From: Vibrio sp. STUT-A11
GTDB lineage: Bacteria; Pseudomonadota; Gammaproteobacteria; Enterobacterales; Vibrionaceae
Direction: 5' to 3'
Assembly: GCF_026000435.1 (NCBI RefSeq)
Contig: NZ_AP026763.1
Location: forward strand, 1,922,001-1,986,000
DNA: 64,000 nucleotides
Position 1 is the first letter of the stretch; the number at the start of each line of letters is the position of its first letter. Both the position numbers and the translations under genes were made by a program. The notes beneath the pieces were generated by a model that saw nothing but the letters and a program-made list of their open reading frames with translations, did not search any database and was not told the DNA's origin. This document shows positions 44,183 to 52,469 of the stretch, in pieces.

Positions 44183-44482
44183 TTAAAAGCTGCTCAAGTC
44201 ATCTTCAATAGTGCGCATCGCTTCATTCACCGCTGAAACTTCCCCAAAGACGGCAAGTGCGGTGACGTGCTGAGGGCATGTACCCGTGATTTCCGTCACC
44301 GCGACATCCGCACACTTACTCGCCAAATCGGCACAGTAGTAAAGATCAGGGATGGGCAACATGATTAATCCAATCGCATCAATACGGATCAGACCCAAGC
44401 GCTGACGAAATTCCGAGGACACACGGCGTTTGAGCATGGCAAGAGTATCTGGCCCTGGTGCGTTAATTATGCGTGTTTTCAT
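44183..44482 (-). CDS. grpU: GrpU-like permuted BMC shell protein with Fe-S motif
   Basis: A 99-residue BMC-domain protein of the EutS/PduU/GrpU kind. The extra N-terminal strand-helix segment (KTRIINAPGPDTLAMLKRR) and the core LIRIDAIGLIMLPIPDLYY indicate the circularly permuted fold. Residues 67-71 read GTCPQ, the GxCPQ motif described for GrpU shell proteins of glycyl-radical microcompartments, where it binds an Fe-S cluster at the hexamer centre. It is 47 bp downstream of the aldehyde dehydrogenase and 189 bp upstream of the dehydratase gene. It would form a facet hexamer, perhaps conducting electrons. Confidence 0.82.
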   Translation of the reverse strand: MKTRIINAPGPDTLAMLKRRVSSEFRQRLGLIRIDAIGLIMLPIPDLYYCADLASKCADVAVTEITGTCPQHVTALAVFGEVSAVNEAMRTIEDDLSSF

Positions 44483-44529
44483 CGTTCTATTGCCTATCTC
44501 TTAACTTAGTCACATTAATATTCAATCAG

Positions 44530-46128
44530 TTAACGAATATTCAATGCTTCAACCATGACACATCGACGGTAGCGGGCAAAAGAGCGAGCTGATGTAATGC
44601 CTTCGCCCGTTGGCCCTGCGATAGTGAATGTTGTATGACCTTCACCACCAACACCGATACCTGAATAAGATGGACCGTTTTTCACAAAAATTGTGGTTTG
44701 AATTGAACGAGCCATTTTGCTTAGTTTCTCAACGTTAGTAGAGTGCATGATTGCGGTATGACGGTTGCCATGCTCCACTTTAATTGCCAAGTCTATCGCT
44801 TCATCTACGTTTTCAACTCGAACAACGGGCAGAATCGGCATCATGAGTTCATGTACAACAAATGGGTGATTTCTTTCTGTTTCGATTAAAATCACTTTAA
44901 TATCGTCGCTCACTTGAATATTCAATTTATCCAGGATGTAACGAGCACCTTTACCGACGAAAGAAGTATTAGGGCCTGTCCCCTTTTCGTTCAGAACCAT
45001 CGATTGCAGTTGTTGAATCTTCTGTTTGTCACACAGTAGATAAGCGCCACTTTTCTTCATGCAATGAATCAAGTAGTCAGCGACTTCATTGACAACAATG
45101 ACTTCTTTCTCAGCGATACACGGCAAGTTATTGTCGAACGCACAGCCGTTAATAATGTCTTTTGCTGCTTTTTCGATGTTCGCGGTCTCATCAACCACAG
45201 CTGGAGGGTTACCTGCACCAGCACCGATCGCTTTCTTACCAGTAGACATCACGGTTTTCACGATCGACGGGCCACCAGTCGCAACAAGCATATTGACTCT
45301 AGGGTCGTTCATCATTGCGTTTGTGTTATCAATCGACGGCTCTAAAACCGTCACCACCAAGTTTGCCGGAGCGCCGAGTTCAGCCAGTTTTCTATTGATC
45401 AGATCAACAGCTACGAGTGAGACGTTACGAGAACGTGGATGTGGGCTGTAAACAACCGTGTTCCCTGCTGCCAACATACCAATACTGTTGTTAATAATGG
45501 TCTCAGTTGGGTTCGTCGTTGGTGTGATTGAACCGATCACGCCGTAAGCAGAAAATTCAGTCAATGTCAGGCCTGAATCACCGCTTAATGCTGAAGTGAC
45601 AAGATCTTCTGTACCTGGTGTTTTGGTTGCTGCAATACGGTTTTTCGTAACCTTATCGGCGTAATTGCCCATGCCCGTTTCTTCGACAGCCATGCGAGAG
45701 ATTTTTTCAAGAACATCCTCTTGAGTGAACACTTCTCTAATACCTTGGACGAAGGCTGCGCGATCGCCCATGGTACAATGACGGTATTGGACTTGAGCAT
45801 GTGAAGCTGCGCTGATCGCCTCTTCCATTGACGCAAAACACCCTAAGTATTCTGCCGAGCCATGATTAGCACTCTGGCATTGAACACTCTGAGGCTTAGC
45901 CTGATTTTCAGCCAGTATTTGAGAAACGATATTCTCAATATTGCTGTTTAAATCGGGTGCAGTTTGAGTTTCTGGTTGTTTCACCATATTAGCGGCCAAA
46001 GCTTGAGAAACGATGCTCTCTAAACTGGCGTTGGAACTGGATGAAACTGGCTCTGCGTTCTGCACCGTAACGTTTGTATATTTGCTCAATACATTTTCAA
46101 CGGCATGAGCAATTTCTTGTTCATTCAT
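44530..46128 (-). CDS. CoA-acylating aldehyde dehydrogenase (PduP/EutE type) with three tandem encapsulation-like helices
   Basis: A 532-residue enzyme converting propanal (or 3-hydroxypropanal) plus CoA and NAD+ to the acyl-CoA. The catalytic Cys337 is in NNLPCIAEKEV, and the cofactor-binding ITPTTNPTETIINN and GPTGEGITSAR are typical of PduP/EutE. The core begins near residue 93, about 60 residues later than in PduP. The N-terminal extension has three amphipathic helices separated by polar linkers: residues 2-17 (NEQEIAHAVENVLSKY), 35-47 (ASLESIVSQALAA) and 62-76 (SNIENIVSQILAENQ). The last two are near repeats. Such helices target enzymes to the inner face of the shell. Confidence 0.94.
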   Translation of the reverse strand: MNEQEIAHAVENVLSKYTNVTVQNAEPVSSSSNASLESIVSQALAANMVKQPETQTAPDLNSNIENIVSQILAENQAKPQSVQCQSANHGSAEYLGCFASMEEAISAASHAQVQYRHCTMGDRAAFVQGIREVFTQEDVLEKISRMAVEETGMGNYADKVTKNRIAATKTPGTEDLVTSALSGDSGLTLTEFSAYGVIGSITPTTNPTETIINNSIGMLAAGNTVVYSPHPRSRNVSLVAVDLINRKLAELGAPANLVVTVLEPSIDNTNAMMNDPRVNMLVATGGPSIVKTVMSTGKKAIGAGAGNPPAVVDETANIEKAAKDIINGCAFDNNLPCIAEKEVIVVNEVADYLIHCMKKSGAYLLCDKQKIQQLQSMVLNEKGTGPNTSFVGKGARYILDKLNIQVSDDIKVILIETERNHPFVVHELMMPILPVVRVENVDEAIDLAIKVEHGNRHTAIMHSTNVEKLSKMARSIQTTIFVKNGPSYSGIGVGGEGHTTFTIAGPTGEGITSARSFARYRRCVMVEALNIR

Positions 46129-46176
46129 TCTTCCTACTCCTTACAACAAAATTGAATTTCAGGGATCGCTTGAAAT

Positions 46177-46971
46177 TTAAATGTAAGGAGTTGTAGATGA
46201 CTGAAGCGGCGCTGAGTCCATAGTACCAAGTAGCTGTAGGCCCACATCACGAGCGGTAAGTACTGCCTGACGAACGGCACCTGAGTCTCCGGCAAACGTA
46301 AACGTCACTTCGTTACTAAAACAAGTGCCTTTGGCTGGAGTTGAATAACCGATTGGATCAATCACAGCAGATTTCGCCGCAGCATCCGCAATAACAACGC
46401 CGATCGCTGCTGGTGACGCACAAGTCATACCAAATGATTTGCCAATTGGCGCACCAAACGCTTTGTTAAGTGCGAAGCTTGCACGCGCGGTATATTGGAA
46501 TTCTAGGTGGCCTGCAACGTTGCCATAAACATCACCGAAAGTGCGGTTGATTTCAGACAGTGTTACTTCCACAGCGCGACGTACATCGGATACATCATCA
46601 GCACCGAAAATGATTAAGCACCCATGACCACCGCCGCCTTCTGTATCGCGAGCAAGTTCGACAGCAACAACTTCACTATTGGTTGCTTTTACCGCTTCAT
46701 CTGCCGCAAAAATATGAGGACCGGCACCATTACGAGCACCAACGATACCGATAGAGCGATATTTCTTATCGATGTTCATCACTTCATGTAGCTGGCTATC
46801 AACACTAGCAACAACAAGACCAATAGTGCGACCTAGGTCAGTGGTTCCAACAAATTCAGTCAGACCACAGCTGGCGACATGTGCCACTGCGTGTGCTGCT
46901 TGTTCTTGTTGCGCTGGCTGTTGTTTGTTCATGACCTCAGAAATGATCTGTTCAACAAAATTATCTTTCAT
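46177..46971 (-). CDS. pduB: PduB-like trimeric (tandem BMC) shell protein
   Basis: A 264-residue BMC-T protein. The ATG at 46971 is chosen for the AAGGAA site upstream. The N-terminal helix MKDNFVEQIISEVMNKQQ corresponds to the PduB extension thought to tie enzymes to the shell. Then come two BMC domains, with SLTEFVGT-like GLTEFVGTTDLGRTIGLV, YRSIGIVGARNGAGPHIFAA, LSEINRTFGDVYGN, ARASFALNKAFGAPIG and the terminal SGDSGAVRQAVLTARDVG-type repeat. It forms facet trimers and is nearly as long as Salmonella PduB (about 270). Confidence 0.93.
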   Translation of the reverse strand: MKDNFVEQIISEVMNKQQPAQQEQAAHAVAHVASCGLTEFVGTTDLGRTIGLVVASVDSQLHEVMNIDKKYRSIGIVGARNGAGPHIFAADEAVKATNSEVVAVELARDTEGGGGHGCLIIFGADDVSDVRRAVEVTLSEINRTFGDVYGNVAGHLEFQYTARASFALNKAFGAPIGKSFGMTCASPAAIGVVIADAAAKSAVIDPIGYSTPAKGTCFSNEVTFTFAGDSGAVRQAVLTARDVGLQLLGTMDSAPLQSSTTPYI

Positions 46972-46992
46972 CGTCAATTTCCTTCCGTTCTA

Positions 46993-47274
46993 TTACTGAA
47001 CTGTTTTTGGCAAGATTTTTTCAACTTCAGTATGGGGGCGAGGAATAACATGAACAGAAACAAGTTCACCTACTTTGCTAGCAGCAGAAGAGCCAGCATC
47101 CGTTGCCGCTTTGACCGCACCAACATCACCTCGAACCATCACTGTGATTAGGCCTGAACCAATTTTCTCGTAGCCCACTAGTGTTACGTTTGCTGACTTA
47201 ACCATGGTGTCCGCAGCTTCAATTGCAGAAACCAAACCTTTTGTTTCAACCATACCTAGAGCTTCTTGTTGCAT
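46993..47274 (-). CDS. BMC-H shell protein (PduA/PduJ-like)
   Basis: A 93-residue hexameric shell protein. The start at 47274 ([17 protein letters not shown]) is preceded by CGAGGTATTT. The standard BMC fold is visible: [50 protein letters not shown] and [16 protein letters not shown]. It should build most of the facets and form the pore for diol and product. It is the first gene of the second microcompartment transcript, after a 485-bp gap with a terminator and candidate control sites. Confidence 0.94.
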   Translation of the reverse strand: MQQEALGMVETKGLVSAIEAADTMVKSANVTLVGYEKIGSGLITVMVRGDVGAVKAATDAGSSAASKVGELVSVHVIPRPHTEVEKILPKTVQ

Positions 47275-47377
47275 AAATACCTCGAGTTTTTTAAATGATG
47301 ACTTTTCTGGCAAAGTATCCCTATAAGAGCGTGTAGGCTTTGCCTTATTCATTAAGCGATTTCATAGTAAAAGTACT

Positions 47378-47397
47378 GAGACAAAATGTTTTGCCTC
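47378..47397. promoter_or_regulatory. Near-palindrome in the mid-locus promoter region
   Basis: GAGACAAAATGTTTTGCCTC has 9-bp arms with one mismatch, about 104 bp upstream of the BMC-H start codon. It could be an operator for an unidentified regulator. Confidence 0.4.
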
Positions 47398-47442
47398 GAA
47401 TGAGGATTCTTTTGTTGAACAAAGAAGAGAAAGGCAATAATT

Positions 47443-47464
47443 TACAGCGATCTATCTCACATTA
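47443..47464 (-). promoter_or_regulatory. CRP-like site upstream of the dehydratase half-operon
   Basis: Read on the minus strand this 22-mer contains TGTGAGATAGATCGCT. It fits the CRP consensus at about 15 of 22 positions, with one perfect TGTGA half-site. Its position, about 170 bp before the BMC-H start codon, allows activation by cyclic AMP when preferred carbon sources are lacking. Confidence 0.45.
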
Positions 47465-47603
47465 AACTTTTAATTAAAGGAAGGAGTTAGATGAGATAAT
47501 GGAATGAGTTGGATTTTTCGCAGTTGTAACGGGGAATAAGAGAAATAAAGTGGTGATCGACGGTTACGCTTATCAATAAAAATTAGATTTAATATTTACT
47601 GAC

Positions 47604-47633
47604 GATAAAAAAACAGGACAAATTTGTCCTGTT
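47604..47633 (-). terminator. Strong intrinsic terminator within the microcompartment locus
   Basis: A perfect 22-bp palindrome (47612-47633; arms AACAGGACAAA/TTTGTCCTGTT) is followed on the minus strand by TTTTTTT. It lies 127 bp beyond the pduT stop codon and ends the first transcript. Confidence 0.85.
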
Positions 47634-47759
47634 AATAATGGCGAGATTAATTCAGAGTGACCGAAAGTCAAAAATAAATAACAGAACAATGATATTTTAC
47701 CGTTCTCATTGAGACGAAAAATAAAATAGACAAAACGGTAACAGTCAGCAGTAACAACC

Positions 47760-48311
47760 TTAAATAAGGTGCTGCCACATATCTGGATGTGGCTTAGCCA
47801 CCACCATACTATGTACCAGTAGCCCTTTATCTCCGGCGCTCTTACAGCCGACTTTGACGGCATTATTAACATCGCCAATGTCGCCATTGACAACAAAATA
47901 ACACTTACCACCAATGCCAAATGCCATATGCACTCGAACTAAGGTCACATTTGCCGCTTTCATTGCTTCATCTGCCGCTGCAATACAGGCTGCGACACTA
48001 AAGGTTTCGACAACCCCGACCGAGCCTTTTGCTTCAACAGGTGTTACTCCTGAAATGGCGGGTAAAATACTAGGATCAATTTTAGGTAAAATAAAGCTGT
48101 CCACCTTTAAGTGCCCTGCTAACATTTCACCATGATCGATCGCTTGTTGAACAGCACCCACATCACCGGTAATCATGACAATATACTTACCAGGGCAAAT
48201 CGTTTTCGAACTCAACACTTCTACACTCGCACTTTTTAACATGCTATCTGTGACTTCGACGCCTTTTGCAATGCTGCTCAGTTCAAGTAAACCAATGGTA
48301 TCTTTCATCAT
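47760..48311 (-). CDS. pduT: PduT-like tandem-BMC shell protein with pore Fe-S cysteine
   Basis: A 183-residue BMC-T protein. Two BMC domains are visible, each with a central [25 protein letters not shown] helix region (cited here by pattern) and the later [13 protein letters not shown]. Cys39, or Cys38 if the second ATG is used, lies in [12 protein letters not shown] and matches the PduT cysteine that coordinates a [4Fe-4S] cluster at the trimer pore. The start overlaps the end of pduS (ATGATGA), so the two are translationally coupled. The second ATG has the better distance to AAGGGG. Confidence 0.92.
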   Translation of the reverse strand: MMKDTIGLLELSSIAKGVEVTDSMLKSASVEVLSSKTICPGKYIVMITGDVGAVQQAIDHGEMLAGHLKVDSFILPKIDPSILPAISGVTPVEAKGSVGVVETFSVAACIAAADEAMKAANVTLVRVHMAFGIGGKCYFVVNGDIGDVNNAVKVGCKSAGDKGLLVHSMVVAKPHPDMWQHLI

Positions 48312-49678
48312 CTACCCCTTTGAATCGTAATATATTGAGCGTCAACCGAACTTACGGTGCCACTGCAACTTGCGTGTACACCTAAACTCAAGGCATCAGG
48401 CTTCGCTTCGACAAGCTTTTGCCCGGCTTCCACTTTATCGCCAACCGTTACAATCGGATGACCTGCGGCACCAATATGTTGGCTAATCGCGACCTTGACT
48501 TGCTCGTAAGGGAAGTCAAACGGAAGCATCGGTGCATCTTGGTAATACGGTGTTAAATTCAGGCGAGAAACTAAGCGCGACGTTGGCACGAGACGGTATT
48601 CTGCCATCGGATCGGCGTCTCTGAGTTCTCCACTATATCGAGCGCCCTGAGCACGCAATTGCTGCTTCAATATTTTGTTCACTCGCATCGGAGAAATATT
48701 GACCGGACAGGCATAACCCTCACACAAGCTGCACTCTGAACACGTTAATGCAGATAAGAAGGTGGATGGCTTGGACAAATCCTTATAATTCGTTGCTCTG
48801 ATCACCAGATTTGGGGCGATTTCATGGCCAATTAAGTGACGCGGACACAACTCGGTACAGAGTGAACACTGCTCACAGACCATCTTCGCCATATTAAGAA
48901 TTTGCTCATCCGTTTTCAGACGACGCTGAATTAAAATGTGATCACGCGGCAGAACTAAAAGTGCCCCGGTCGTTTTCGTCACGCATTGATTTAAATCTTC
49001 AACTAATGCGCCCATCATTGGCCCACCGTTAATCACCGCAAACTCATCAACGGTTGCCCCTCCTGCGTAATCGAGCAGTTCTTGAAAACGGATGCCTAAA
49101 GGGACAGTGATGGTCATTGGATTTTGCACACAACCATTAATCGTAAGTGTACGCTCGAAAACACCTTGTTCATGCTCTACCGCGTGGCATACGTTAATCA
49201 GGGTTTGTACATTATTGACAATCACGCCGACCGTTATCGGTAACTGTGCAGGCGGAACACGACGACCAGTTGCCATCCAAATGGTAATGACTTCATCACC
49301 CGCTGGATAAACATCTTTGAGAATATGGATACGCATATTCGGTGTTAATAAAGGGGTTAATGCCTCAATCGCCTTTTGATATTTGGCTTTTAATGCGATC
49401 ACGCCCTCTTTGGCCCCTGTGGCTTTCATCGCATAACTGAGTCCACGGATCATGTCAGCCGCTTTTACGACCATCAACTGTTGATCCACTTTTAGCATCG
49501 GTTCGCATTCTGCCGCATTGACGAGGAAAATTTCCGCCTCAGATTGCAGTTTTACATAGGTAGGGAAGCCTGCGCCACCGGCACCGACAACCGCTGCATT
49601 TTTTACTCTTTCAACAATGGTATTTTTATCATACTGGTCTAGATACGACTGGCTGATAGTGTGTTGTTCTTTCATCAT
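48308..49678 (-). CDS. pduS: PduS-like RnfC-type flavin/Fe-S oxidoreductase
   Basis: A 456-residue protein of the PduS/RnfC family. A nucleotide-binding glycine-rich segment [17 protein letters not shown] is followed by the SLBB/FMN region ([19 protein letters not shown]), then two [4Fe-4S] ferredoxin motifs ([12 protein letters not shown] and [13 protein letters not shown]). A barrel-sandwich end with [15 protein letters not shown] comes last. In B12-dependent Pdu systems PduS reduces cobalamin; here no B12 enzyme exists in the locus. I infer it passes electrons between NADH and Fe-S partners such as PduT or the activase. It is 13 bp downstream of ackA. Confidence 0.93.
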   Translation of the reverse strand: MMKEQHTISQSYLDQYDKNTIVERVKNAAVVGAGGAGFPTYVKLQSEAEIFLVNAAECEPMLKVDQQLMVVKAADMIRGLSYAMKATGAKEGVIALKAKYQKAIEALTPLLTPNMRIHILKDVYPAGDEVITIWMATGRRVPPAQLPITVGVIVNNVQTLINVCHAVEHEQGVFERTLTINGCVQNPMTITVPLGIRFQELLDYAGGATVDEFAVINGGPMMGALVEDLNQCVTKTTGALLVLPRDHILIQRRLKTDEQILNMAKMVCEQCSLCTELCPRHLIGHEIAPNLVIRATNYKDLSKPSTFLSALTCSECSLCEGYACPVNISPMRVNKILKQQLRAQGARYSGELRDADPMAEYRLVPTSRLVSRLNLTPYYQDAPMLPFDFPYEQVKVAISQHIGAAGHPIVTVGDKVEAGQKLVEAKPDALSLGVHASCSGTVSSVDAQYITIQRGR

Positions 49679-49691
49679 ATTGCCTCAACGA

Positions 49692-50918
49692 TTAAGCAAT
49701 TTTTTTGACCGTTTCTTTTACCTGTTGCTTGGCTAAGTCTGCAGCATCTTGCGCAATCATTTTTTCTTCATTGGTTGGCAAAACAACAATCGCAGGTGAG
49801 TCTTGTGTCGATACAACGCCCCATTTACCTCTTGTTGTTGACGCGTTTTTCTCTTTATCTAATTTAAAACCAAATACCGCGAGTTTTTGTATCGTCAGCT
49901 CTCTGATCAACACTGAGTTTTCACCAATACCACCAGTAAATACCAAGGCATCAATACGATCTAACGACGCTAAATGACCACCGATATGACGCGCTAAACG
50001 GTGAACGAGAACATCTATGGCTAACGCTGCTCGTTCGTTACCTTCTAAGCGGGCCTGCTCCAACTCACGACAGTCACTTGAAAGACCAGAAACCCCCAAT
50101 AAACCAGACTGGCTATTGGTTAAGCTATACACAGAATCCAGTGATTGTTCGGTACGATTCGCGATATAAACCGCCGCACCAAAGTCCAAATCACCGCAGC
50201 GCGTGCCCATCGCTAGGCCTTCCAGTGGTGTCATTCCCATTGATGTATCAACACTTTTGCCGTTTTTAACCGCACAAACAGAGGAACCATTACCAAGATG
50301 CGCGACTATGATGCCGTGATTATTTGCATCAAGTTCCAGACGCTTAACAGTTTCTAAGGCAATGAAACGATGAGAGGTACCATGGAAGCCATAACGCCTC
50401 ACTTTATGCTCGTCTCTAAGTTCAAGAGGAATCGCGTAGGTATACGCATCTTCTGGCATCGTTTGGTGAAAAGCGGTATCAAATACCGCGATATTTGGAA
50501 TATTCGGCAATAGCGACATCGCTGTTTTAATCCCAACCAGGTTTGCTGGGTTATGCAGCGGAGCCAGTTCAGACAACTGGTTTATTTGCTCAATGACCTC
50601 ATTTGTAACAAGAGCAGAGTCACTAAATTCGCTACCACCGTGCGCAACTCGGTGACCGATGGCGCATAACGAGTCCATTAGTTCTAAGCTCGTCATCGTT
50701 GCAAATAGTTTTTCTAGTGCCGCGGCATGAGTACCTTGTTGTAATTCAAAGAGCGTCTTGTTTCCTTCAGAATCTTTGATTGAAATAAACGCATCGGACA
50801 AGCCTAACTTTTCTGCAATACCCGACAAAACAGGCTCATCATTTCCTGTTGGTAAAACAGAGAATTTCATCGAAGATGAGCCACAATTAATAACTAAAAC
50901 ACGAGATTCTGACGACAT
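49692..50918 (-). CDS. ackA: Acetate/propionate kinase
   Basis: A 408-residue kinase converting acyl-phosphate and ADP to the acid and ATP. The start at 50918 (MSSESRVLVINCGSSSMKF) follows TTGAGGTAATC; a longer frame upstream is not needed. Family signatures are the phosphate-binding NCGSSSMK, GHRVAHGG, FDTAFHQTMP, RRYGFHGTSH and VFTGGIGENS. In the microcompartment pathway it takes the acyl-phosphate from PduL and gives the net ATP gain, so propionate may be the true substrate. It is placed between pduS and the HbpS gene. Confidence 0.93.
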   Translation of the reverse strand: MSSESRVLVINCGSSSMKFSVLPTGNDEPVLSGIAEKLGLSDAFISIKDSEGNKTLFELQQGTHAAALEKLFATMTSLELMDSLCAIGHRVAHGGSEFSDSALVTNEVIEQINQLSELAPLHNPANLVGIKTAMSLLPNIPNIAVFDTAFHQTMPEDAYTYAIPLELRDEHKVRRYGFHGTSHRFIALETVKRLELDANNHGIIVAHLGNGSSVCAVKNGKSVDTSMGMTPLEGLAMGTRCGDLDFGAAVYIANRTEQSLDSVYSLTNSQSGLLGVSGLSSDCRELEQARLEGNERAALAIDVLVHRLARHIGGHLASLDRIDALVFTGGIGENSVLIRELTIQKLAVFGFKLDKEKNASTTRGKWGVVSTQDSPAIVVLPTNEEKMIAQDAADLAKQQVKETVKKIA

Positions 50919-50995
50919 GATTACCTCAAGAGCGAATAAATTTTGAAAAACAATGGGGGATGAAATACTGTAATTTTTTATTAGCTCACGGCTAA

Positions 50996-51460
50996 TTATC
51001 GAGTGAAAAGTGAAATCGCTACCTGAGCAATAGCACAATCTTGTTCTACGGTTCCGCCACTAATACCGATGGCACCAAGTAGCTGAGTGTCTTTCCAGAT
51101 TGGCACCCCACCTCCGATACAACATGCTTTGGGCGTATTTTGTAATCCGTATAAACTTTGGCCTGGCAATATTTTCTCAGCCAAATCTGATGTAGGCGTC
51201 TTTAATGCAACCGCTGTCCAGGCCTTTTGTGTTGCCAACTCATGGCTAATCAGAAGCGCATCATCCATGACAAAGAAATACCGCTCTGCCCCAACCTGAT
51301 CGACAAAGCTGAAAACAATATCAATGCCTACTCTTTCTGCTGCCTGAAAGGCAAATTGCCCGAGTCGCATGATATCCTGCAAACTCAGGTGAGTATTTTT
51401 GCCACCGTCACCGAGTGTTATTGCTTGGGTGCTCTGACTCTCTGAAAATGTATTACTCAT
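50996..51460 (-). CDS. GlcG/HbpS family protein (PduO C-terminal domain alone)
   Basis: A 154-residue HbpS-like protein. The domain covers about residues 24-154 (LSLQDIMRLGQFAFQAAERV at the front, GGVPIWKDTQLLGAIGISGG near the end). It is the same domain that follows the adenosyltransferase part in PduO. The adenosyltransferase half is absent, which fits a B12-free system. HbpS-type domains bind heme or small ligands and may help redox balance or protect the glycyl radical. It is 31 bp after pduN. Confidence 0.87.
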   Translation of the reverse strand: MSNTFSESQSTQAITLGDGGKNTHLSLQDIMRLGQFAFQAAERVGIDIVFSFVDQVGAERYFFVMDDALLISHELATQKAWTAVALKTPTSDLAEKILPGQSLYGLQNTPKACCIGGGVPIWKDTQLLGAIGISGGTVEQDCAIAQVAISLFTR

Positions 51461-51491
51461 ATTTGGTCCTCACTCGACACACTTCACACGC

Positions 51492-51755
51492 TTACTGCTC
51501 TAAAGAATCAACGATGCCAACAATGGCTGCATCGGTAACAGAATTAGAGTGCGTACTGCTATTACGGGCGGAGCTTCCTGTCGTTACGACAACAATGTCA
51601 CTATTACCGGCACCGACACAGTCAATGGCAATTTCCGTTTCGCTGGTTGGGTGGTTTTGTTCATCTAAACGCGTGACCATGAGCAACTTATTGCCGTTCA
51701 ATGATTCATGTTTAGTGGTTGATACAATCGCTCCGGTGACTTTTGCTAAATACAT
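51492..51755 (-). CDS. pduN: EutN/PduN-type BMC pentamer (vertex) protein
   Basis: An 87-residue BMC-P protein that caps the vertices of the shell. The OB-like pattern is MYLAKVTGAIVSTTKHESLN, then DCVGAGNSDIVVVTTGSSAR and the terminal DAAIVGIVDSLE. It is the only vertex protein in the locus. The ribosome-binding site is AAGGGGAAAACATT. It is 12 bp downstream of the pduM-like gene. Confidence 0.95.
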   Translation of the reverse strand: MYLAKVTGAIVSTTKHESLNGNKLLMVTRLDEQNHPTSETEIAIDCVGAGNSDIVVVTTGSSARNSSTHSNSVTDAAIVGIVDSLEQ

Positions 51756-51767
51756 AATGTTTTCCCC

Positions 51768-52463
51768 TTAATTGATTCTTTCAATAAAGATACGACGACG
51801 GGCAATTTCTTCTTTAGCTGACGGCGTAATGATCGTATTTTTTTCAATGAGTAAAGCTTGGTGTTCTGGCAGTAACTTTACGTCTTTTAGCGTTATTAAT
51901 GAGTAATTCGCAAGAGAAGACACATTAGGCTTGCCAATAAAACGGAAGCCATAATCTTCTACCTTATTTAAATAAGTTGAAAACTGCTCAATTAATGGAC
52001 TTGCTGCATTTTCCATTATGGTTTGATATTCATGATTTAATGTTGCGGTTATCGGCTTTCGATTTAATAAAGCGTGAAAAGCCCAACTCGTTGCTAAGTT
52101 ATCTCGAATACATAACGCCAGCTTCGTTAAGCTGTTCATTGATATGGCCGGAAAAAAGAGACCATAATAATCGTCTGATAATTCATCAGGTAAATATGAG
52201 TCCATCGAGAACTCAATATCCCCTTCTTGCTGCCAACGTAAAAATACAGATTTGATAACTGAGTTATTAGCGGAATGGGAAAGCGTTACAGCAATACCAT
52301 AACCTGAACGATATAGTGCTTTAATGCAGTTGAGCGTATCGAGCAATGATTCCTTTTCACTACCAGTTAAAATCACTCGAATCACTTTGGCGCGTTGGCG
52401 TTTTTTCTCTAGAATGTCATCAACAATCTGACTGATCATGACGGTTAAGTCTTTCATCTCCAT
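51768..52463 (-). CDS. PduM-like microcompartment assembly protein
   Basis: A 231-residue protein, clearly longer than Salmonella PduM (about 163). The match is mainly in the last 50 residues, LITLKDVKLLPEHQALLIEK followed by ITPSAKEEIARRRI, which resembles the PduM end (DVALL...ITAMARDAA). The front has KVIRVILTGSEKESLLDTLNC, reminiscent of a flavoprotein-like alpha/beta fold. PduM is needed for proper shell assembly. Context in the middle of the BMC operon supports a structural or assembly part. The assignment is moderate; a flavin-binding role is the alternative. Confidence 0.65.
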   Translation of the reverse strand: MEMKDLTVMISQIVDDILEKKRQRAKVIRVILTGSEKESLLDTLNCIKALYRSGYGIAVTLSHSANNSVIKSVFLRWQQEGDIEFSMDSYLPDELSDDYYGLFFPAISMNSLTKLALCIRDNLATSWAFHALLNRKPITATLNHEYQTIMENAASPLIEQFSTYLNKVEDYGFRFIGKPNVSSLANYSLITLKDVKLLPEHQALLIEKNTIITPSAKEEIARRRIFIERIN

Positions 52464-52469
52464 AACGCC

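Noticed and set aside
47612..47633. The 22-bp perfect palindrome as an operator
   Set aside because: The T-run directly after it on the minus strand and its place beyond pduT make an intrinsic terminator the simpler reading.
47275..47759. A cobalamin riboswitch or other B12 control in the mid-locus gap
   Set aside because: I see no B12-box-like conserved sequence, and the enzyme does not need B12.
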